Positions 48,606 to 57,757 of a stretch of 64,000 nt of DNA are shown piece by piece. Where the stretch lies: NCBI RefSeq assembly GCF_014836985.1, contig NZ_JACSPU010000001.1:124001-188000 (forward strand), given 5' to 3'. The stretch comes from Planococcus wigleyi (lineage in GTDB: Bacteria; Bacillota; Bacilli; Bacillales_A; Planococcaceae). The position numbers were made by a program, and so were the translations under genes. Each line of letters opens with the position of its first letter. The first letter of the stretch is position 1. The notes beneath the pieces were generated by a model, which worked only from the letters and a program-made list of their open reading frames with translations, searched no databases and had not been told where the DNA came from.

Positions 48606-48628
48606 AGCTGTTCGCACGGCGAACAGCT
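48606..48628. repeat. GCTGTTCGC/GCGAACAGC palindrome
   Basis: AGCTGTTCGC, ACG, GCGAACAGCT. Perfect 10-bp arms. Matching copy at 61911-61931 in the opposite flank of the surface-gene region; both are followed or preceded by the same TTCCATTCATG[AG]G context. Confidence 0.7.
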
Positions 48629-48713
48629 GGCATAAGAAGTATCACTTTCTAACCAAGCGAAGCTCACACCCAGAGATAAATTTCTCACCCACTGAGCGCA
48701 CTATTTCACGATA

Positions 48714-48848
48714 TTCATGTAGAAAAGCAGAAACATCATGTAGAGAAGTAACTAGTTGAGGTAGAAGCATCACAAAACTCAGGCACAAACCCGAATAGCT
48801 CATGTAGAATCACCAACTCTTCCTGTACAACCACAAAATCCACATGTA
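48714..48848 (+). repeat. 21-bp motif array, 7 units (in R1 copy b)
   Basis: Motif starts 48714, 48735, 48756, 48778, 48799, 48820, 48841; steps 21, 21, 22, 21, 21, 21. Units: TTCATGTA, ATCATGTA, TTGAGGTA, CTCAGGCA, CTCATGTA, TTCCTGTA, CACATGTA. It matches the arrays at 22941 and 61700 unit for unit in reverse order, so these three share descent with R1. Confidence 0.82.
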
Positions 48849-48863
48849 GCCTCCTCAACTCCT

Positions 48864-49062
48864 AGCGAGGGCGCGTGCACCACCGCTGCCGAGCGTTTCC
48901 AGAACCACTCTCTATCTATCTACTCCACGAAGAACTAGATGCTTGTATCAAACCAACACCAAGCTGAGCCGCGTCACCGGAGTGGGTGGAGCAATAAGAC
49001 TGGCAGCGTTCTTCAGCTGACTGGCTTATTGTGGGAACCCACTCCAAAGCGGCCGAAGCGAC
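48864..49062 (-). repeat. Dispersed repeat R1, copy b
   Basis: 199-bp R1 core in reverse orientation. Over 90 percent identical by eye to copy c, which begins 393 bp later. Contains ACTCTCTATCTATCTACTCC, GGAGTGGGTGGAGCAATAAG and CCGAAGCGAC. A reading frame starting MLVSNQHQAEP is shared with copy c but has no SD and lies inside the hairpin. Confidence 0.82.
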
Positions 49063-49132
49063 TGATAAAACTCATCAAAAACTACCGCCACTCTTTATTT
49101 TTAAAGTATGACAGGATGATAATTTGGGAACA

Positions 49133-49185
49133 CGTCCCTGTGTCAGCCACAAATTGAGAAAACATTTGAGTCTGACACAGGGACG
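49133..49185. repeat. Hairpin with CGTCCCTGTGTCAG arms
   Basis: CGTCCCTGTGTCAG (49133-49146) pairs perfectly with CTGACACAGGGACG (49172-49185) over a 25-nt loop. The flanks contain further CACAAATTGA echoes up to 49220. It looks like another REP-type palindrome inserted between the two R1 copies. No gene. Confidence 0.7.
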
Positions 49186-49256
49186 ACAACGGACAAGCCA
49201 CAAATTGAAGGGCATTTGTGTCTCGCCCAAGCAACGATAAAACGGTCTCCATCTCA

Positions 49257-49455
49257 AGCGAGGGCGCGTGCACCATCGCTGCCGAGCGTTTCCAGAACCA
49301 CTCTCTATCTATCTACTCCACGAAGAACTAGATGCTTGTATCAAACCAACACCAAGCTGAGCCGCGTTACCGGAGTGGGTGGAGCAATAAGACTGGCAGC
49401 GATCCTCAGCTGCCTGGCTTATTGTGGGAACCTACTCCAGAGCGGTCGAAGCTGC
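49257..49455 (-). repeat. Dispersed repeat R1, copy c
   Basis: 199-bp R1 core in the same orientation as copy b and nearly identical to it. It lacks the 21-bp array on its left and ends on its right in a half GTGCC/GGCAC palindrome. The pair b-c looks like a recent local duplication. Confidence 0.82.
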
Positions 49456-49488
49456 TTATAAAACCTCATCAAAACTATTACCACTCCT

Positions 49489-49510
49489 TGTGCCAGGCAC
49501 ACACACAATT
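49489..49510. repeat. GTGCC/GGCAC palindrome, truncated copy 3
   Basis: TTGTGCC, A, GGCACACACACAATT: right arm full, left arm cut short. The remainder of 49511-49585 is A-rich with no gene. Confidence 0.65.
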
Positions 49511-49585
49511 AACTCTACCAAGTCTATCCAAATAAACACCAAAAAAAAAGACACCCCCTAAAAAGAGAATGCCTCCTTACTATAC

Positions 49586-50716
49586 TCAAGCTTTCCGCGG
49601 TTTATTCAACACACGGTTGCCTTGTCCGAAAAAGATCCAACAATATGGGACGAAATCGTAGAACAGGCGAACAATTAGCCAACTGCTGAAGAATGTGATC
49701 AGCAGTGAAATCAGCTGCCAAGAATGGAAGACCAGCGGTTCGCCGCCGGAAATGTACATACGCAGCACCATCAGGATAAATGGATGGATCAAGTACATGC
49801 CGAACGACACTGCGCCGATTTCCATCATGAATTTTTTGATGCGGGGCACATTCCAAGTTTCCAGGAAATGCACAAAAATGAAAATCACAGCTGCCGCGAA
49901 GAACGCGTGCGTACTCCAGCCGAATTCGAGCCACTTGTTGTTGCCGACCCACTGATCGGTGCGCAGGTCGTAATAGGCGCCGACATAGAAATAAATCATG
50001 TAGCAGTAACCACCCACAATCAAAGCGATACCTGGCCACACCTTGCGCCAATTGGCAATCCAAGCGGCAACTTTTTCATAATAAATGCCGAGGAACGCAC
50101 CGAAAAAGTAGAACATGAAATACGATAACGCGATCGATCCTTTAGCAGGAACCTGGAAGTAAGCTGAATTCAGCAGGACCCAAGCCCATTGGACGATGAT
50201 GCCGATGGGAATGGCGTATCTTCGGATAAACGCGAACTTCTTGAACAAGTAGAGAAGAACCGGAAACATCAAGTAGAACTGGACACTGACAAAGACGAAA
50301 TACAGATGGTAATGGGCCTTGCCGGTTGCCAAATCCACCAGGAACTCCTCCAGAAGCAAAGGAATGTCCGCGAAATTCTGATTCAAGTAAACCTTGAACC
50401 AAAAATAGAAAGCGGAAAAGACCACATAGGGAACCAGAATATACAATAAGCGCTTCTTGTAGAATTTCTGGAACAGCTGCACCGTCAATTCGCGATGATA
50501 ATAGGTATAGAAAAGAATAAAGCTGCTTAGGAAAATAAAGACAGGCGTACCGATTTTCCCAGCCATATTAAAGAAATTATAGATCATAAAGGAAGAAGAC
50601 TCCGGATTGCTTCCGGCGATCCCGCTGGAAGACGCATGCACTGCAAAGACCCCGAACAAGGCTAGAACCCGTGCATATTGGACTTCATTCAGATGCTTTC
50701 TCGCAACTGGTTTCAT
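49586..50716 (-). CDS. Membrane acyltransferase, acyltransferase-3 family
   Basis: 376 aa, about 10 helices, OafA/YrhL/WecH-type fold. The N-terminal YARVLALFGVFAVHASSSG carries the expected His of this family, and FGMYLIHPFILMVLRMY sits near the end. Probably O-acylates an extracellular sugar polymer. Lying 1.4 kb from the csaB operon, it could modify the secondary-wall polymer, but neighbours do not prove that. SD is weak (ACGGTG). Confidence 0.85.
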   Translation of the reverse strand: MKPVARKHLNEVQYARVLALFGVFAVHASSSGIAGSNPESSSFMIYNFFNMAGKIGTPVFIFLSSFILFYTYYHRELTVQLFQKFYKKRLLYILVPYVVFSAFYFWFKVYLNQNFADIPLLLEEFLVDLATGKAHYHLYFVFVSVQFYLMFPVLLYLFKKFAFIRRYAIPIGIIVQWAWVLLNSAYFQVPAKGSIALSYFMFYFFGAFLGIYYEKVAAWIANWRKVWPGIALIVGGYCYMIYFYVGAYYDLRTDQWVGNNKWLEFGWSTHAFFAAAVIFIFVHFLETWNVPRIKKFMMEIGAVSFGMYLIHPFILMVLRMYISGGEPLVFHSWQLISLLITFFSSWLIVRLFYDFVPYCWIFFGQGNRVLNKPRKA

Positions 50717-50768
50717 AATTCACCGTTCTTTCTGCATAACAATAGCTATATTTAATAACGCACCATGA

Positions 50769-50782
50769 CCATGTTAACATGG
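50769..50782. promoter_or_regulatory. Palindromic operator candidate
   Basis: CCATGTTAACATGG, a 14-bp perfect palindrome, followed at once by a second GTTAAC. It lies 53 bp upstream of the acyltransferase gene in the divergent region shared with the 5'-nucleotidase gene. A TATAAT at 50865-50870 could be the nucleotidase -10. The other ~300 bp of this gap (50717-51030) show no gene. Confidence 0.5.
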
Positions 50783-51030
50783 TTAACTATGCCATGTACC
50801 AAAGAGCAACGGACATTATTTTTCTGTAAAGATTGTAACGGCAATGTGATGAAATTGATTTAGTTATAATCTTGCTATTGTTGAAAAAATTCCATCATGC
50901 TACACTGAAAATGAATAAACTCGCTCGGTAAATGGATGTATTCCTAAATTTTTCATTCCATTTGGCTTAGGTCAGAATATCCATACAATTTGGGAGCGAA
51001 CGGTTCAAAAAAATTAAAGGATGGTGTCAA

Positions 51031-53202
51031 ATGAAGGGGAAAATGTTTAAATCAGCAATTGCAGTAGCGTTGACGGCAAGTGTAGTTGGGGTTCAGTCAC
51101 CTGGAACAACACAAGCGGCAGAAGGGGATTTTGAACTGACGATCATGCACACGAACGATACGCACGCGAACTTGGATAAAGTGGCGAACCGTGTCACGCT
51201 GGTGAACCAGATTCGTGCAGAAAAACCGAATAATCTATTGCTGGATGCAGGGGACGTTTTTTCTGGAACATTGTACTTTAATACCTTTGAAGGGCAGGCA
51301 GATTTGCCGTTCATGAATTTGATGAAATACGATGCCATGACATTTGGTAACCATGAATTTGATTTAGGCTCAGGCGAAGAAGGCCATAAATCTCTCGGTG
51401 AGTTTGTAGGCGGTGCCGATTTCCCATTCGTTGCAGCGAACGTCGACTTTTCAGGCGATGACATCATGTCTGGATACCAAAATAAAGTATATACAGCTGA
51501 AGCCGAAAACGGTCAAATCTACAACGGCATCATCAAGGAAATTGACGGCGAAGAAGTAGGGATTTTCGGTTTGACGACTGCTGAAACCGCGTCCATTTCC
51601 AGCCCGGGAGAAATTACGTTCTCCGATTACATTGAAGCGGCTCAAGGAGCGGTTGATGCATTTGAAGCGGAAGGCGTCAATAAAATCGTCGCTTTGACGC
51701 ACATCGGATTTGACGATTCTGCTGAATTTGACAACGATCAATTGCTGGCAGCTGCGGTTGAAGGCATTGATGTCATCGTCGGCGGACACACGCATAAGAA
51801 GCTTGAAGATCCTATCGTCTTTGAAGGAAACACAGACCCGACAGTCATCGTACAAGCAAATGAATACAATAAATTCCTAGGCCAATTGGATGTAACCTTC
51901 AATGAAGAAGGCGTGATTACAGATCATGCCGGCCAATTACATGACGTCAACGCTGAAGGCATCACTCCAGATGCAGAAGCAGTTAAACTTCTTGCACCAT
52001 ATGCAGAAGAAGTGGAAGCAGTGAAAAATGAGTCGACAGGTGCTACTGCTGAAGTCTTCCTTAACGGTGGACGCAATGAAGGCGGTGTCCGCGCTTCTGA
52101 AACAAATCTGGGCAACTTGATTACAGACGGCATGCTCGCTACAGCGAAGAAAATTGATCCGGATACGGTTATCGCACTTCAAAATGGCGGTGGTATCCGT
52201 GCATCCATCAACGTGGGCGATATCACAGTTGGAGAAGTATTAACGACAATGCCATTCGGCAATGCTTTGGCGATCATGAACTTAAAAGGTTCAGAATTGA
52301 AAACAGCGCTTGAGCACAGTGTCCGTTCATTCCCGGCTGAAAATGGCGGATTCTTGCACGTAGCAGGAATGGAATTCTCATTCGATCCGTCAAAAGCTGC
52401 AGGATCACGTGTAACGAACGTCAATATTGTAAACGGCAATGTCCGCACACCACTTGATGTCAACAAATCATACAAAGTGGCAACCAACACGTTCACAGCT
52501 AAAGGCGGCGACGGCTTTGAATCATTCGATGCAGCTTATAAAGATGGCCGCGTCAGCGAGCCAGGAAACGTCGACTATGAAATGTTTATTGAGTATATCG
52601 CTGGTTTGAAAACGGTTGAACCAAAACTTGAAAACCGCATCAACCCGACTGTTCCCTTCAAAGATATGTCCATGAACCAATGGTCGTATCCATATGTGAA
52701 AGATGTTTTCTACAGAAAATTGATCAATGGTACAGAATTGGATACATTCTCACCAAAACGTGAATTGACACGCTGGGAAGCGGCGACCATCATCTCTCGT
52801 ATGATGAAGCTGGATCCTGCAAAAGCGCCAAAATCACCATTTACAGACATCACGGATCTGCCGAAAGATCGTCAAGCTGAAATCAATGCAGTATTTGCTG
52901 AAGGTTATGTAACCGGAAAAACAGCAACGAAGTTCAACCCGAGAGAAAAAATCTCCCGTGCGCATTTTGCTTTGATGCTGAACCGCGTCTATGAGAAAGT
53001 GAACGGCGACCAGAAGATCGACAAATATGCTCCGTATTCCGATTACGGACAGCATACAGCTGAAACCAAAGAAGCCATCACGCTATTGGACAATTTAGGG
53101 ATTGTTGAAGGCTACAACGGCAAATTCAATCCATCTAAATTCACATCACGTGAAGAAACAGCGAAAATGATTTCATTGGTTGCACCGCATTCAGTTAAAT
53201 AA
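51031..53202 (+). CDS. SLH-anchored 5'-nucleotidase/UDP-sugar hydrolase
   Basis: Secreted metallophosphoesterase, 723 aa. Signal peptide ending TTQAAE; metal motifs MHTNDTHAN, DAGDVFSG, FGNHEFD, GGHTHKKL; C-terminal nucleotidase domain with NGGGIRASI and TAKGGDGFESF. Three SLH domains close the protein (TRWEAATIIS, SRAHFALMLN, TSREETAKMI). Should release phosphate and nucleosides from extracellular nucleotides at the wall. SD AAGGA before the ATG. Its SLH block is close in style to that of the nuclease at 57758, so the two likely share ancestry there. Confidence 0.93.
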   Translation: MKGKMFKSAIAVALTASVVGVQSPGTTQAAEGDFELTIMHTNDTHANLDKVANRVTLVNQIRAEKPNNLLLDAGDVFSGTLYFNTFEGQADLPFMNLMKYDAMTFGNHEFDLGSGEEGHKSLGEFVGGADFPFVAANVDFSGDDIMSGYQNKVYTAEAENGQIYNGIIKEIDGEEVGIFGLTTAETASISSPGEITFSDYIEAAQGAVDAFEAEGVNKIVALTHIGFDDSAEFDNDQLLAAAVEGIDVIVGGHTHKKLEDPIVFEGNTDPTVIVQANEYNKFLGQLDVTFNEEGVITDHAGQLHDVNAEGITPDAEAVKLLAPYAEEVEAVKNESTGATAEVFLNGGRNEGGVRASETNLGNLITDGMLATAKKIDPDTVIALQNGGGIRASINVGDITVGEVLTTMPFGNALAIMNLKGSELKTALEHSVRSFPAENGGFLHVAGMEFSFDPSKAAGSRVTNVNIVNGNVRTPLDVNKSYKVATNTFTAKGGDGFESFDAAYKDGRVSEPGNVDYEMFIEYIAGLKTVEPKLENRINPTVPFKDMSMNQWSYPYVKDVFYRKLINGTELDTFSPKRELTRWEAATIISRMMKLDPAKAPKSPFTDITDLPKDRQAEINAVFAEGYVTGKTATKFNPREKISRAHFALMLNRVYEKVNGDQKIDKYAPYSDYGQHTAETKEAITLLDNLGIVEGYNGKFNPSKFTSREETAKMISLVAPHSVK

Positions 53203-53210
53203 GTAGATGG

Positions 53211-53256
53211 ACATCTCCTTCTCTAGCAGATTATTGCTGAGAGAAGGGGGTGTTTT
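53211..53256 (+). terminator. Terminator of 5'-nucleotidase gene
   Basis: ACATCTCCTTCTCT pairs with AGAGAAGGGGGTGT (two G-T pairs), with an inner AGCA/TGCT stem, then TTTTTT. Faces the convergent LTA-synthase-like gene. Confidence 0.88.
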
Positions 53257-53309
53257 TTATTGTGAAAACCAAAAAGAAGCGGGGCGCATAGGCGCTCCGC
53301 TTCTTCCTT

Positions 53310-55190
53310 TTACTGCTCAGGCAGGTTTTCAATGTAATCATCCGACAGTTTTTCAAGCTGCAGGACACGGTTGTAATCTTCACGGTATGCTTCGTAATCA
53401 TCGACGATTTGGTCGGTTTCCAGATCATACGCCGTGCCGTCGTCAAAGTCTTTTTCAGGCATGAACAGGATGTCATTGTTCCAGAACGAGCCGATTGGCA
53501 AGTAATAGCGCGCACCCAGCAAGTTGTCATCATTGTTCAACAGGTCCTGGCCGAAAACGATGTGTTCGTCCAACGAGACGCCGAGCAGGTTAGCAAGTGT
53601 CGGCATCATATCCAGCTGGCCGCTGGTTTTCTCGAATGTCTGTCCGTCATCTGAAATGCCCGGTGCATGGACGATGAACGGAACGTTCAAGCGATCGAGC
53701 GTCCCATATTCGCGCCCCAGCAACTCACTGATCAAATCGACATCGTTTTCACTGATGGCGCTTTGCTGGAGGCCGAAGTGGTCGCCATAAATGGCGATGA
53801 CCGAGTTTTCGTAGATGCCCTCTTCTTTCAGTTCTTCAATAAATTCTTGGATGGCCGTGTCCATATAATTCATGGACACCAGGTAATTTCCGGTCAATGA
53901 ACCGTTAAAGCGCTCAGGAAGAGTCAACTTCCGATCCGCTTCCGGCAACGTGAACGGATGGTGGCTGGTCAATCCAATCAGCTGCGCGTAAAACGGTTTG
54001 TCTTTCATATGCTGTTCACGCAAGATCGGCAATGCTTTTTCGAACATGACACGGTCGGAAGGGCCGATGCCGATGACATCTTCTTCACCGAAAAACTCGC
54101 CATAATAATACTGGTCGATTCCAAGCGCCGGATACAATTCATCACGGTTCCAAAAACTGATATCGTCCGCATGGAACGTCATGGTCCGGTAATTTTGGCC
54201 GGACAATAAACGCGGCAAACTCGGGAATTTTTTATTGCCATAAGTTTGTGAAGTTGGATTGAACGCCGTCGGGTAAAGGGATGTGTTCAAGATGAATTCG
54301 GCATCGGAAGTATTTCCTGGGCCGGTTTGCTGAGCTGTATTCGGGAAGTAAAAGCTTTCCTCCAACAACTCGTTCAAATTCGGCGTAACTTCCGTACCAT
54401 CGACTTCCAAACGAAGCGGGAAATTCTGCATCGATTCAACTTGAATGACGATTAAATTACGGCCTTCCGCTGCGCCGAAATACGCACGTTGTTCTTCCGG
54501 AATCGTTTCCAACCCTTTGACGCGATTGATTTCTTCTTTTAACTCAGTCAAATTCTCAACAGACACGCTGGCTTCGACGGCCATCAAGCTGCTGTCAGGG
54601 CCATAATACATTTCCAATGCTTCGTAGTTCAGGATGCCTTTTTCCTGCGCGGCAATGACGTTGTTGGAAATCGCTTCGTTTTTATGCAAATTGAAATTCA
54701 GAACAGATACGCCCAAACCGAACAACAGCAACACAGCCACAAGGAATTTCTTGTTGAGTTGAACTGTGGAAATCGGGTATTTTTTAATGACTAAAAGGAC
54801 AAGCAAGATCACCAGGTCTACGAAAAACAGTCCGTAGACCGGCTGCAGCAAAGCAGTGACGCTCTCATTGATCGTGCCGACCTGCCCCAACTGGAAAAGG
54901 GCGAAATACGTAACGATCCGGCCGAAGAATGAGTAATAGAGAATAACGGCCAAAAACAGGACCGAAAAAACCAGGTTCAAGATGAAATAAAGAACCGGTT
55001 TCCATTTCGTTTTAACCAATCCAAGCAAGGAAGTGAAAATCAAAATATAGCTCAATTCCAGAATGAGGGTTCTTGAAAAATCGATTTCCTCAAACAGTAA
55101 ATAACGTAAAAACAGCACCTTAATAAAGATGATGCCGGTAACAATAAAGAAATGACTTCTCAAAAAGTCCAATAAAAATGTATTTTTCAT
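53310..55190 (-). CDS. Lipoteichoic acid synthase-family protein
   Basis: LtaS/YfnI/YqgS/YvgJ-type enzyme, 626 aa. Five N-terminal membrane helices, then an extracellular sulfatase-like domain with the nucleophile Thr in GPGNTSDAEFILNTS and metal motifs VIQVESMQNFP, GYRTMTFH-like NYRTMTFHADD, and GDHFGL. Transfers glycerophosphate from phosphatidylglycerol or primes that reaction. ATG at 55190; the GTG at 55199 overlaps the SD AGGTGG. Which of the LtaS paralogues it is cannot be decided here. Confidence 0.9.
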   Translation of the reverse strand: MKNTFLLDFLRSHFFIVTGIIFIKVLFLRYLLFEEIDFSRTLILELSYILIFTSLLGLVKTKWKPVLYFILNLVFSVLFLAVILYYSFFGRIVTYFALFQLGQVGTINESVTALLQPVYGLFFVDLVILLVLLVIKKYPISTVQLNKKFLVAVLLLFGLGVSVLNFNLHKNEAISNNVIAAQEKGILNYEALEMYYGPDSSLMAVEASVSVENLTELKEEINRVKGLETIPEEQRAYFGAAEGRNLIVIQVESMQNFPLRLEVDGTEVTPNLNELLEESFYFPNTAQQTGPGNTSDAEFILNTSLYPTAFNPTSQTYGNKKFPSLPRLLSGQNYRTMTFHADDISFWNRDELYPALGIDQYYYGEFFGEEDVIGIGPSDRVMFEKALPILREQHMKDKPFYAQLIGLTSHHPFTLPEADRKLTLPERFNGSLTGNYLVSMNYMDTAIQEFIEELKEEGIYENSVIAIYGDHFGLQQSAISENDVDLISELLGREYGTLDRLNVPFIVHAPGISDDGQTFEKTSGQLDMMPTLANLLGVSLDEHIVFGQDLLNNDDNLLGARYYLPIGSFWNNDILFMPEKDFDDGTAYDLETDQIVDDYEAYREDYNRVLQLEKLSDDYIENLPEQ

Positions 55191-55742
55191 AAGAACCACC
55201 TAATAATTGTGTATTTGCTCGGGATTTCTTCATATAGAAGAGGAAATGTATGAGTTGAACTAGTAATCATTCATAGTCGATGTTCCGCAAAACAGCTGCG
55301 CTTGCCATGGGTAGCAAGTTCTCTTCACTCCTTTTTAGTCCCGCTATTTCGAGTCTTTGCTGAAAATCGGATAGTACTAAAAGAGCAGTGAAATTTTCTA
55401 TGCTGTTTAGATTCGCATCACTAAAGAATATAGACTTGCTTTGAATCCAATAAATTCTTAGCGCCGGCGCGTCCAAGGGCTAGGCGTAGTAAGAAGACAG
55501 GCGTTTGTGTGCCTGGCTTCTTGCGTGAGCCATGCCCAAAGCGACCGAAGCGATGTGGGAAAGCTAGATTCTTTAATTCAACCCGCATACAATGAAGCCG
55601 TATTTTTCATGAGCTATTACATATTCTTAGGGAAAATTTACAAGAAGTCAACAATCGTTGAAAAATTCATTGTATAGCAGTCAAGGGTTTGATAAAATAA
55701 TGGGAATCTATGTAAAAAAAGAAAAGCGTGAGAGGGGAAAAC
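55191..55742. other. Intergenic gap with decayed repeat and hairpin
   Basis: No gene I can support. AGAAGACAGGC / GCCTGGCTTCT (55492-55502 and 55511-55521) makes a near-perfect hairpin. It is followed by CCCAAAGCGACCGAAGCGAT, which resembles the end of R1 (CCAAAGCGGCCGAAGCGAC), so this looks like a worn R1 relic. A 69-codon minus-strand frame at 55267-55476 has no SD. Confidence 0.5.
55670..55698 (+). promoter_or_regulatory. Possible promoter of flavoprotein gene
   Basis: TTGTAT, 17 bp, TAAAAT, 44 bp before the ATG at 55743. Fair sigma-A match by eye. Confidence 0.4.
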
Positions 55743-57563
55743 ATGAAGAAGTTATTTATTCCAATTGCCATCCTATTGATTGTCGGATTAGTGGCAGTTG
55801 TAGCCGTTATGGCATTTACAGGTGATCAAGATGAAACACAGAATGACTACGATGTCGCTGTCTTCAGCGGAGAGCCTGAAGGAATCGCAGCCGCGGTTTC
55901 TTCTGCACGAAACGGCATGCGCACGGTATTGATTGTCGGCGAAGAAGACATCGGCGGGCTGATGACAACCGGAATGCTGAATTTCCTGGATGTCAGCAAT
56001 GACCAGAAAGGCAATCCGGCCAACACGGGGATTTTCCTGGAATGGCATAAGCAAGTCGGCGGCCAAATCGGTTTTGATATCAATGAAGCCCGTGAAGTAT
56101 TCTTGAAGATGATCAACGATGAAGAGAATTTAACCCTGCTTGAAGGGGCCGATCTGGTGGATGTGGTCAAAGACGGAAAAGCATTGACGGCGATTAACAT
56201 CACCGATGCAGAAGGCGATAAGCGGACGATCAAAGCGGAGCGCTTTATCGACAGTTCGAAAGACGCCGACCTGGCTGTTGCAGCAGGCGCGCCTTACGAT
56301 ATCGGCGGGCGTGACATTGGCTTGGAAGATAAAAAAATGGCCGTCACGTTAATGTTCCATTTCAATAATGTAGATTGGGACAAAATCGTCCAGGCTGCGA
56401 AAGACGGTGTGTTCGGAGGCGGGAGCGTCAACGGCAATACTGCCTGGGGCTTCAGTGAATTGCACGATGCCTATAAACCCCATTATCCTGAATTGACGCG
56501 CTTACGAGGGTTGAATATCGTGCGTGAAAACGACGGCAGCGTCATCATCAACGCGCTCCAGATTTTCGGGATCGACGGATTGGATGACAAACAAAAACAA
56601 AAAGCCATTGAAATCGGCAAAACCGAAACGGAATATGTGCTGGCATACTTGAAAGAAAACTTCCCGGGCTTTGAAGAAGCGGAAATTGAACGCTTCCCAG
56701 ACCAGTTATATGTCCGGGAAACCATTCATGTCCGGGCGGAATACCAATTGCCGTTAAGCGATGTGTGGGAAAACAAAGACCATTGGGATCGCATCGGATT
56801 CGGTGCTTATCCGGTGGATGTCCAGGCGACTTCAACCAATGACTACGGCTATGTCTACGGCAAACCGGTTCAGTACGCAATTCCGTTCCGTTCATTGGTG
56901 CCGTTGGAAGTCGATAATCTGCTGGTTGCCAGCAAAGCCTCTGGCTACACTTCACTTGCTGCAGCGAGCGCACGTGTCTTGCCGGTCGGAATGACAGCAG
57001 GGCAGGCAGCGGGTGTGGCTGCATCAATTTCCATCAATGAAGAAACAAGCTACCGCGACATGACCACAAACGAAGAACTGATTCATCAAGTACAGGCAAA
57101 ACTGAAGGCTCAAGGAGCGAATCTTTATGCTTTTGAAGCGGATTTCCCTTATCAAGGAGAATGGTTTTATCCGGGAATCCCGACTTTGCTGAACTATGGC
57201 TTGATTGTCGGCGGTTATGAAAACTTGTTGCCGGTTGAAAAGCCGATGAAGGAAATTTCATTCGCCAATATCCTCAGCAATGGTGTACAGCGCATCACCA
57301 GTCCAAAAGCTGATGAACTGGAAGCCAATATTGAAGTATTCCGTTCAATCATCAAGGAAGAACAGGAACTGACAAGAGACAAAGCGGCACAAATGGTTCT
57401 TGCCTTGCATGGCGTGGAAGAAGCCGAAGCGAGTTCGTGGGAACGTTTGGTGGCTGATGGATTGGCTGACGACGTCATAAGCGAAAGACTGGATGACAAC
57501 CGCGTCTTAAACGGAGCGGAAGCTTATTACCTTTCAGGGAAACTCTTGGAAGGCTTGCAATAA
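55743..57563 (+). CDS. Membrane-anchored/exported FAD-dependent oxidoreductase
   Basis: 606 aa. N-terminal signal anchor (MKKLFIPIAILLIVGLVAVVAVMAF). A flavoprotein domain of the FAD_oxidored type follows: VAVFSGEPEGIAAAVSSARNGMRTVLI is a modified dinucleotide fold in which the usual GxGxxG is SGEPEG. GLMTTGMLNFLD and the late SKASGYTSLAAASARVLPVGMTAGQAAG support FAD binding. The last ~130 residues resemble worn SLH repeats (LLNYGLIVGGYENLLPVEKP; LTRDKAAQMVLAL). ATG at 55743 with GAGAGGGG upstream. Substrate unknown; an extracellular flavoenzyme is uncommon. Confidence 0.82.
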   Translation: MKKLFIPIAILLIVGLVAVVAVMAFTGDQDETQNDYDVAVFSGEPEGIAAAVSSARNGMRTVLIVGEEDIGGLMTTGMLNFLDVSNDQKGNPANTGIFLEWHKQVGGQIGFDINEAREVFLKMINDEENLTLLEGADLVDVVKDGKALTAINITDAEGDKRTIKAERFIDSSKDADLAVAAGAPYDIGGRDIGLEDKKMAVTLMFHFNNVDWDKIVQAAKDGVFGGGSVNGNTAWGFSELHDAYKPHYPELTRLRGLNIVRENDGSVIINALQIFGIDGLDDKQKQKAIEIGKTETEYVLAYLKENFPGFEEAEIERFPDQLYVRETIHVRAEYQLPLSDVWENKDHWDRIGFGAYPVDVQATSTNDYGYVYGKPVQYAIPFRSLVPLEVDNLLVASKASGYTSLAAASARVLPVGMTAGQAAGVAASISINEETSYRDMTTNEELIHQVQAKLKAQGANLYAFEADFPYQGEWFYPGIPTLLNYGLIVGGYENLLPVEKPMKEISFANILSNGVQRITSPKADELEANIEVFRSIIKEEQELTRDKAAQMVLALHGVEEAEASSWERLVADGLADDVISERLDDNRVLNGAEAYYLSGKLLEGLQ

Positions 57564-57570
57564 TAACCGA

Positions 57571-57607
57571 CACCTATTTCTCGGATACTCGAGAAATAGG
57601 TGTTTTT
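57571..57607 (+). terminator. Terminator of flavoprotein gene
   Basis: CACCTATTTCTCG / CGAGAAATAGGTG, 13 bp, loop of 6, then TTTTT. Confidence 0.93.
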
Positions 57608-57691
57608 CTATGAATTTTTCGGCCTTTATTAAAATCACATCTTTGAATCCAATAAAATACAGAAATTAATAGAAAATTTACAAAAAATATA

Positions 57692-57719
57692 TAAAGCGCT
57701 TCCAATTGTGGCGTATAAT
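57692..57719 (+). promoter_or_regulatory. Promoter with partial cre-like site for nuclease gene
   Basis: TATAAT at 57714-57719. Upstream, AAGCGCT plus TCCA matches the right half and core of the CcpA cre consensus but misses its left TG. If bound, it would overlap the -35 region and repress. Speculative. Confidence 0.35.
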
Positions 57720-57757
57720 AAAACCGTATCAAAAATTAGGAATTGGGAGTGAAGAAC

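Noticed and set aside
48939..49535. Two related frames starting MLVSNQHQAEP, also seen inverted near 22.7-23.0 kb
   Set aside because: They lie within the hairpin of repeat R1. Similarity comes from the DNA repeat; no SD, no sign of codon-level constraint.
55267..55476. 69-codon minus-strand frame
   Set aside because: No SD or recognisable features; lies in a decayed repeat region.
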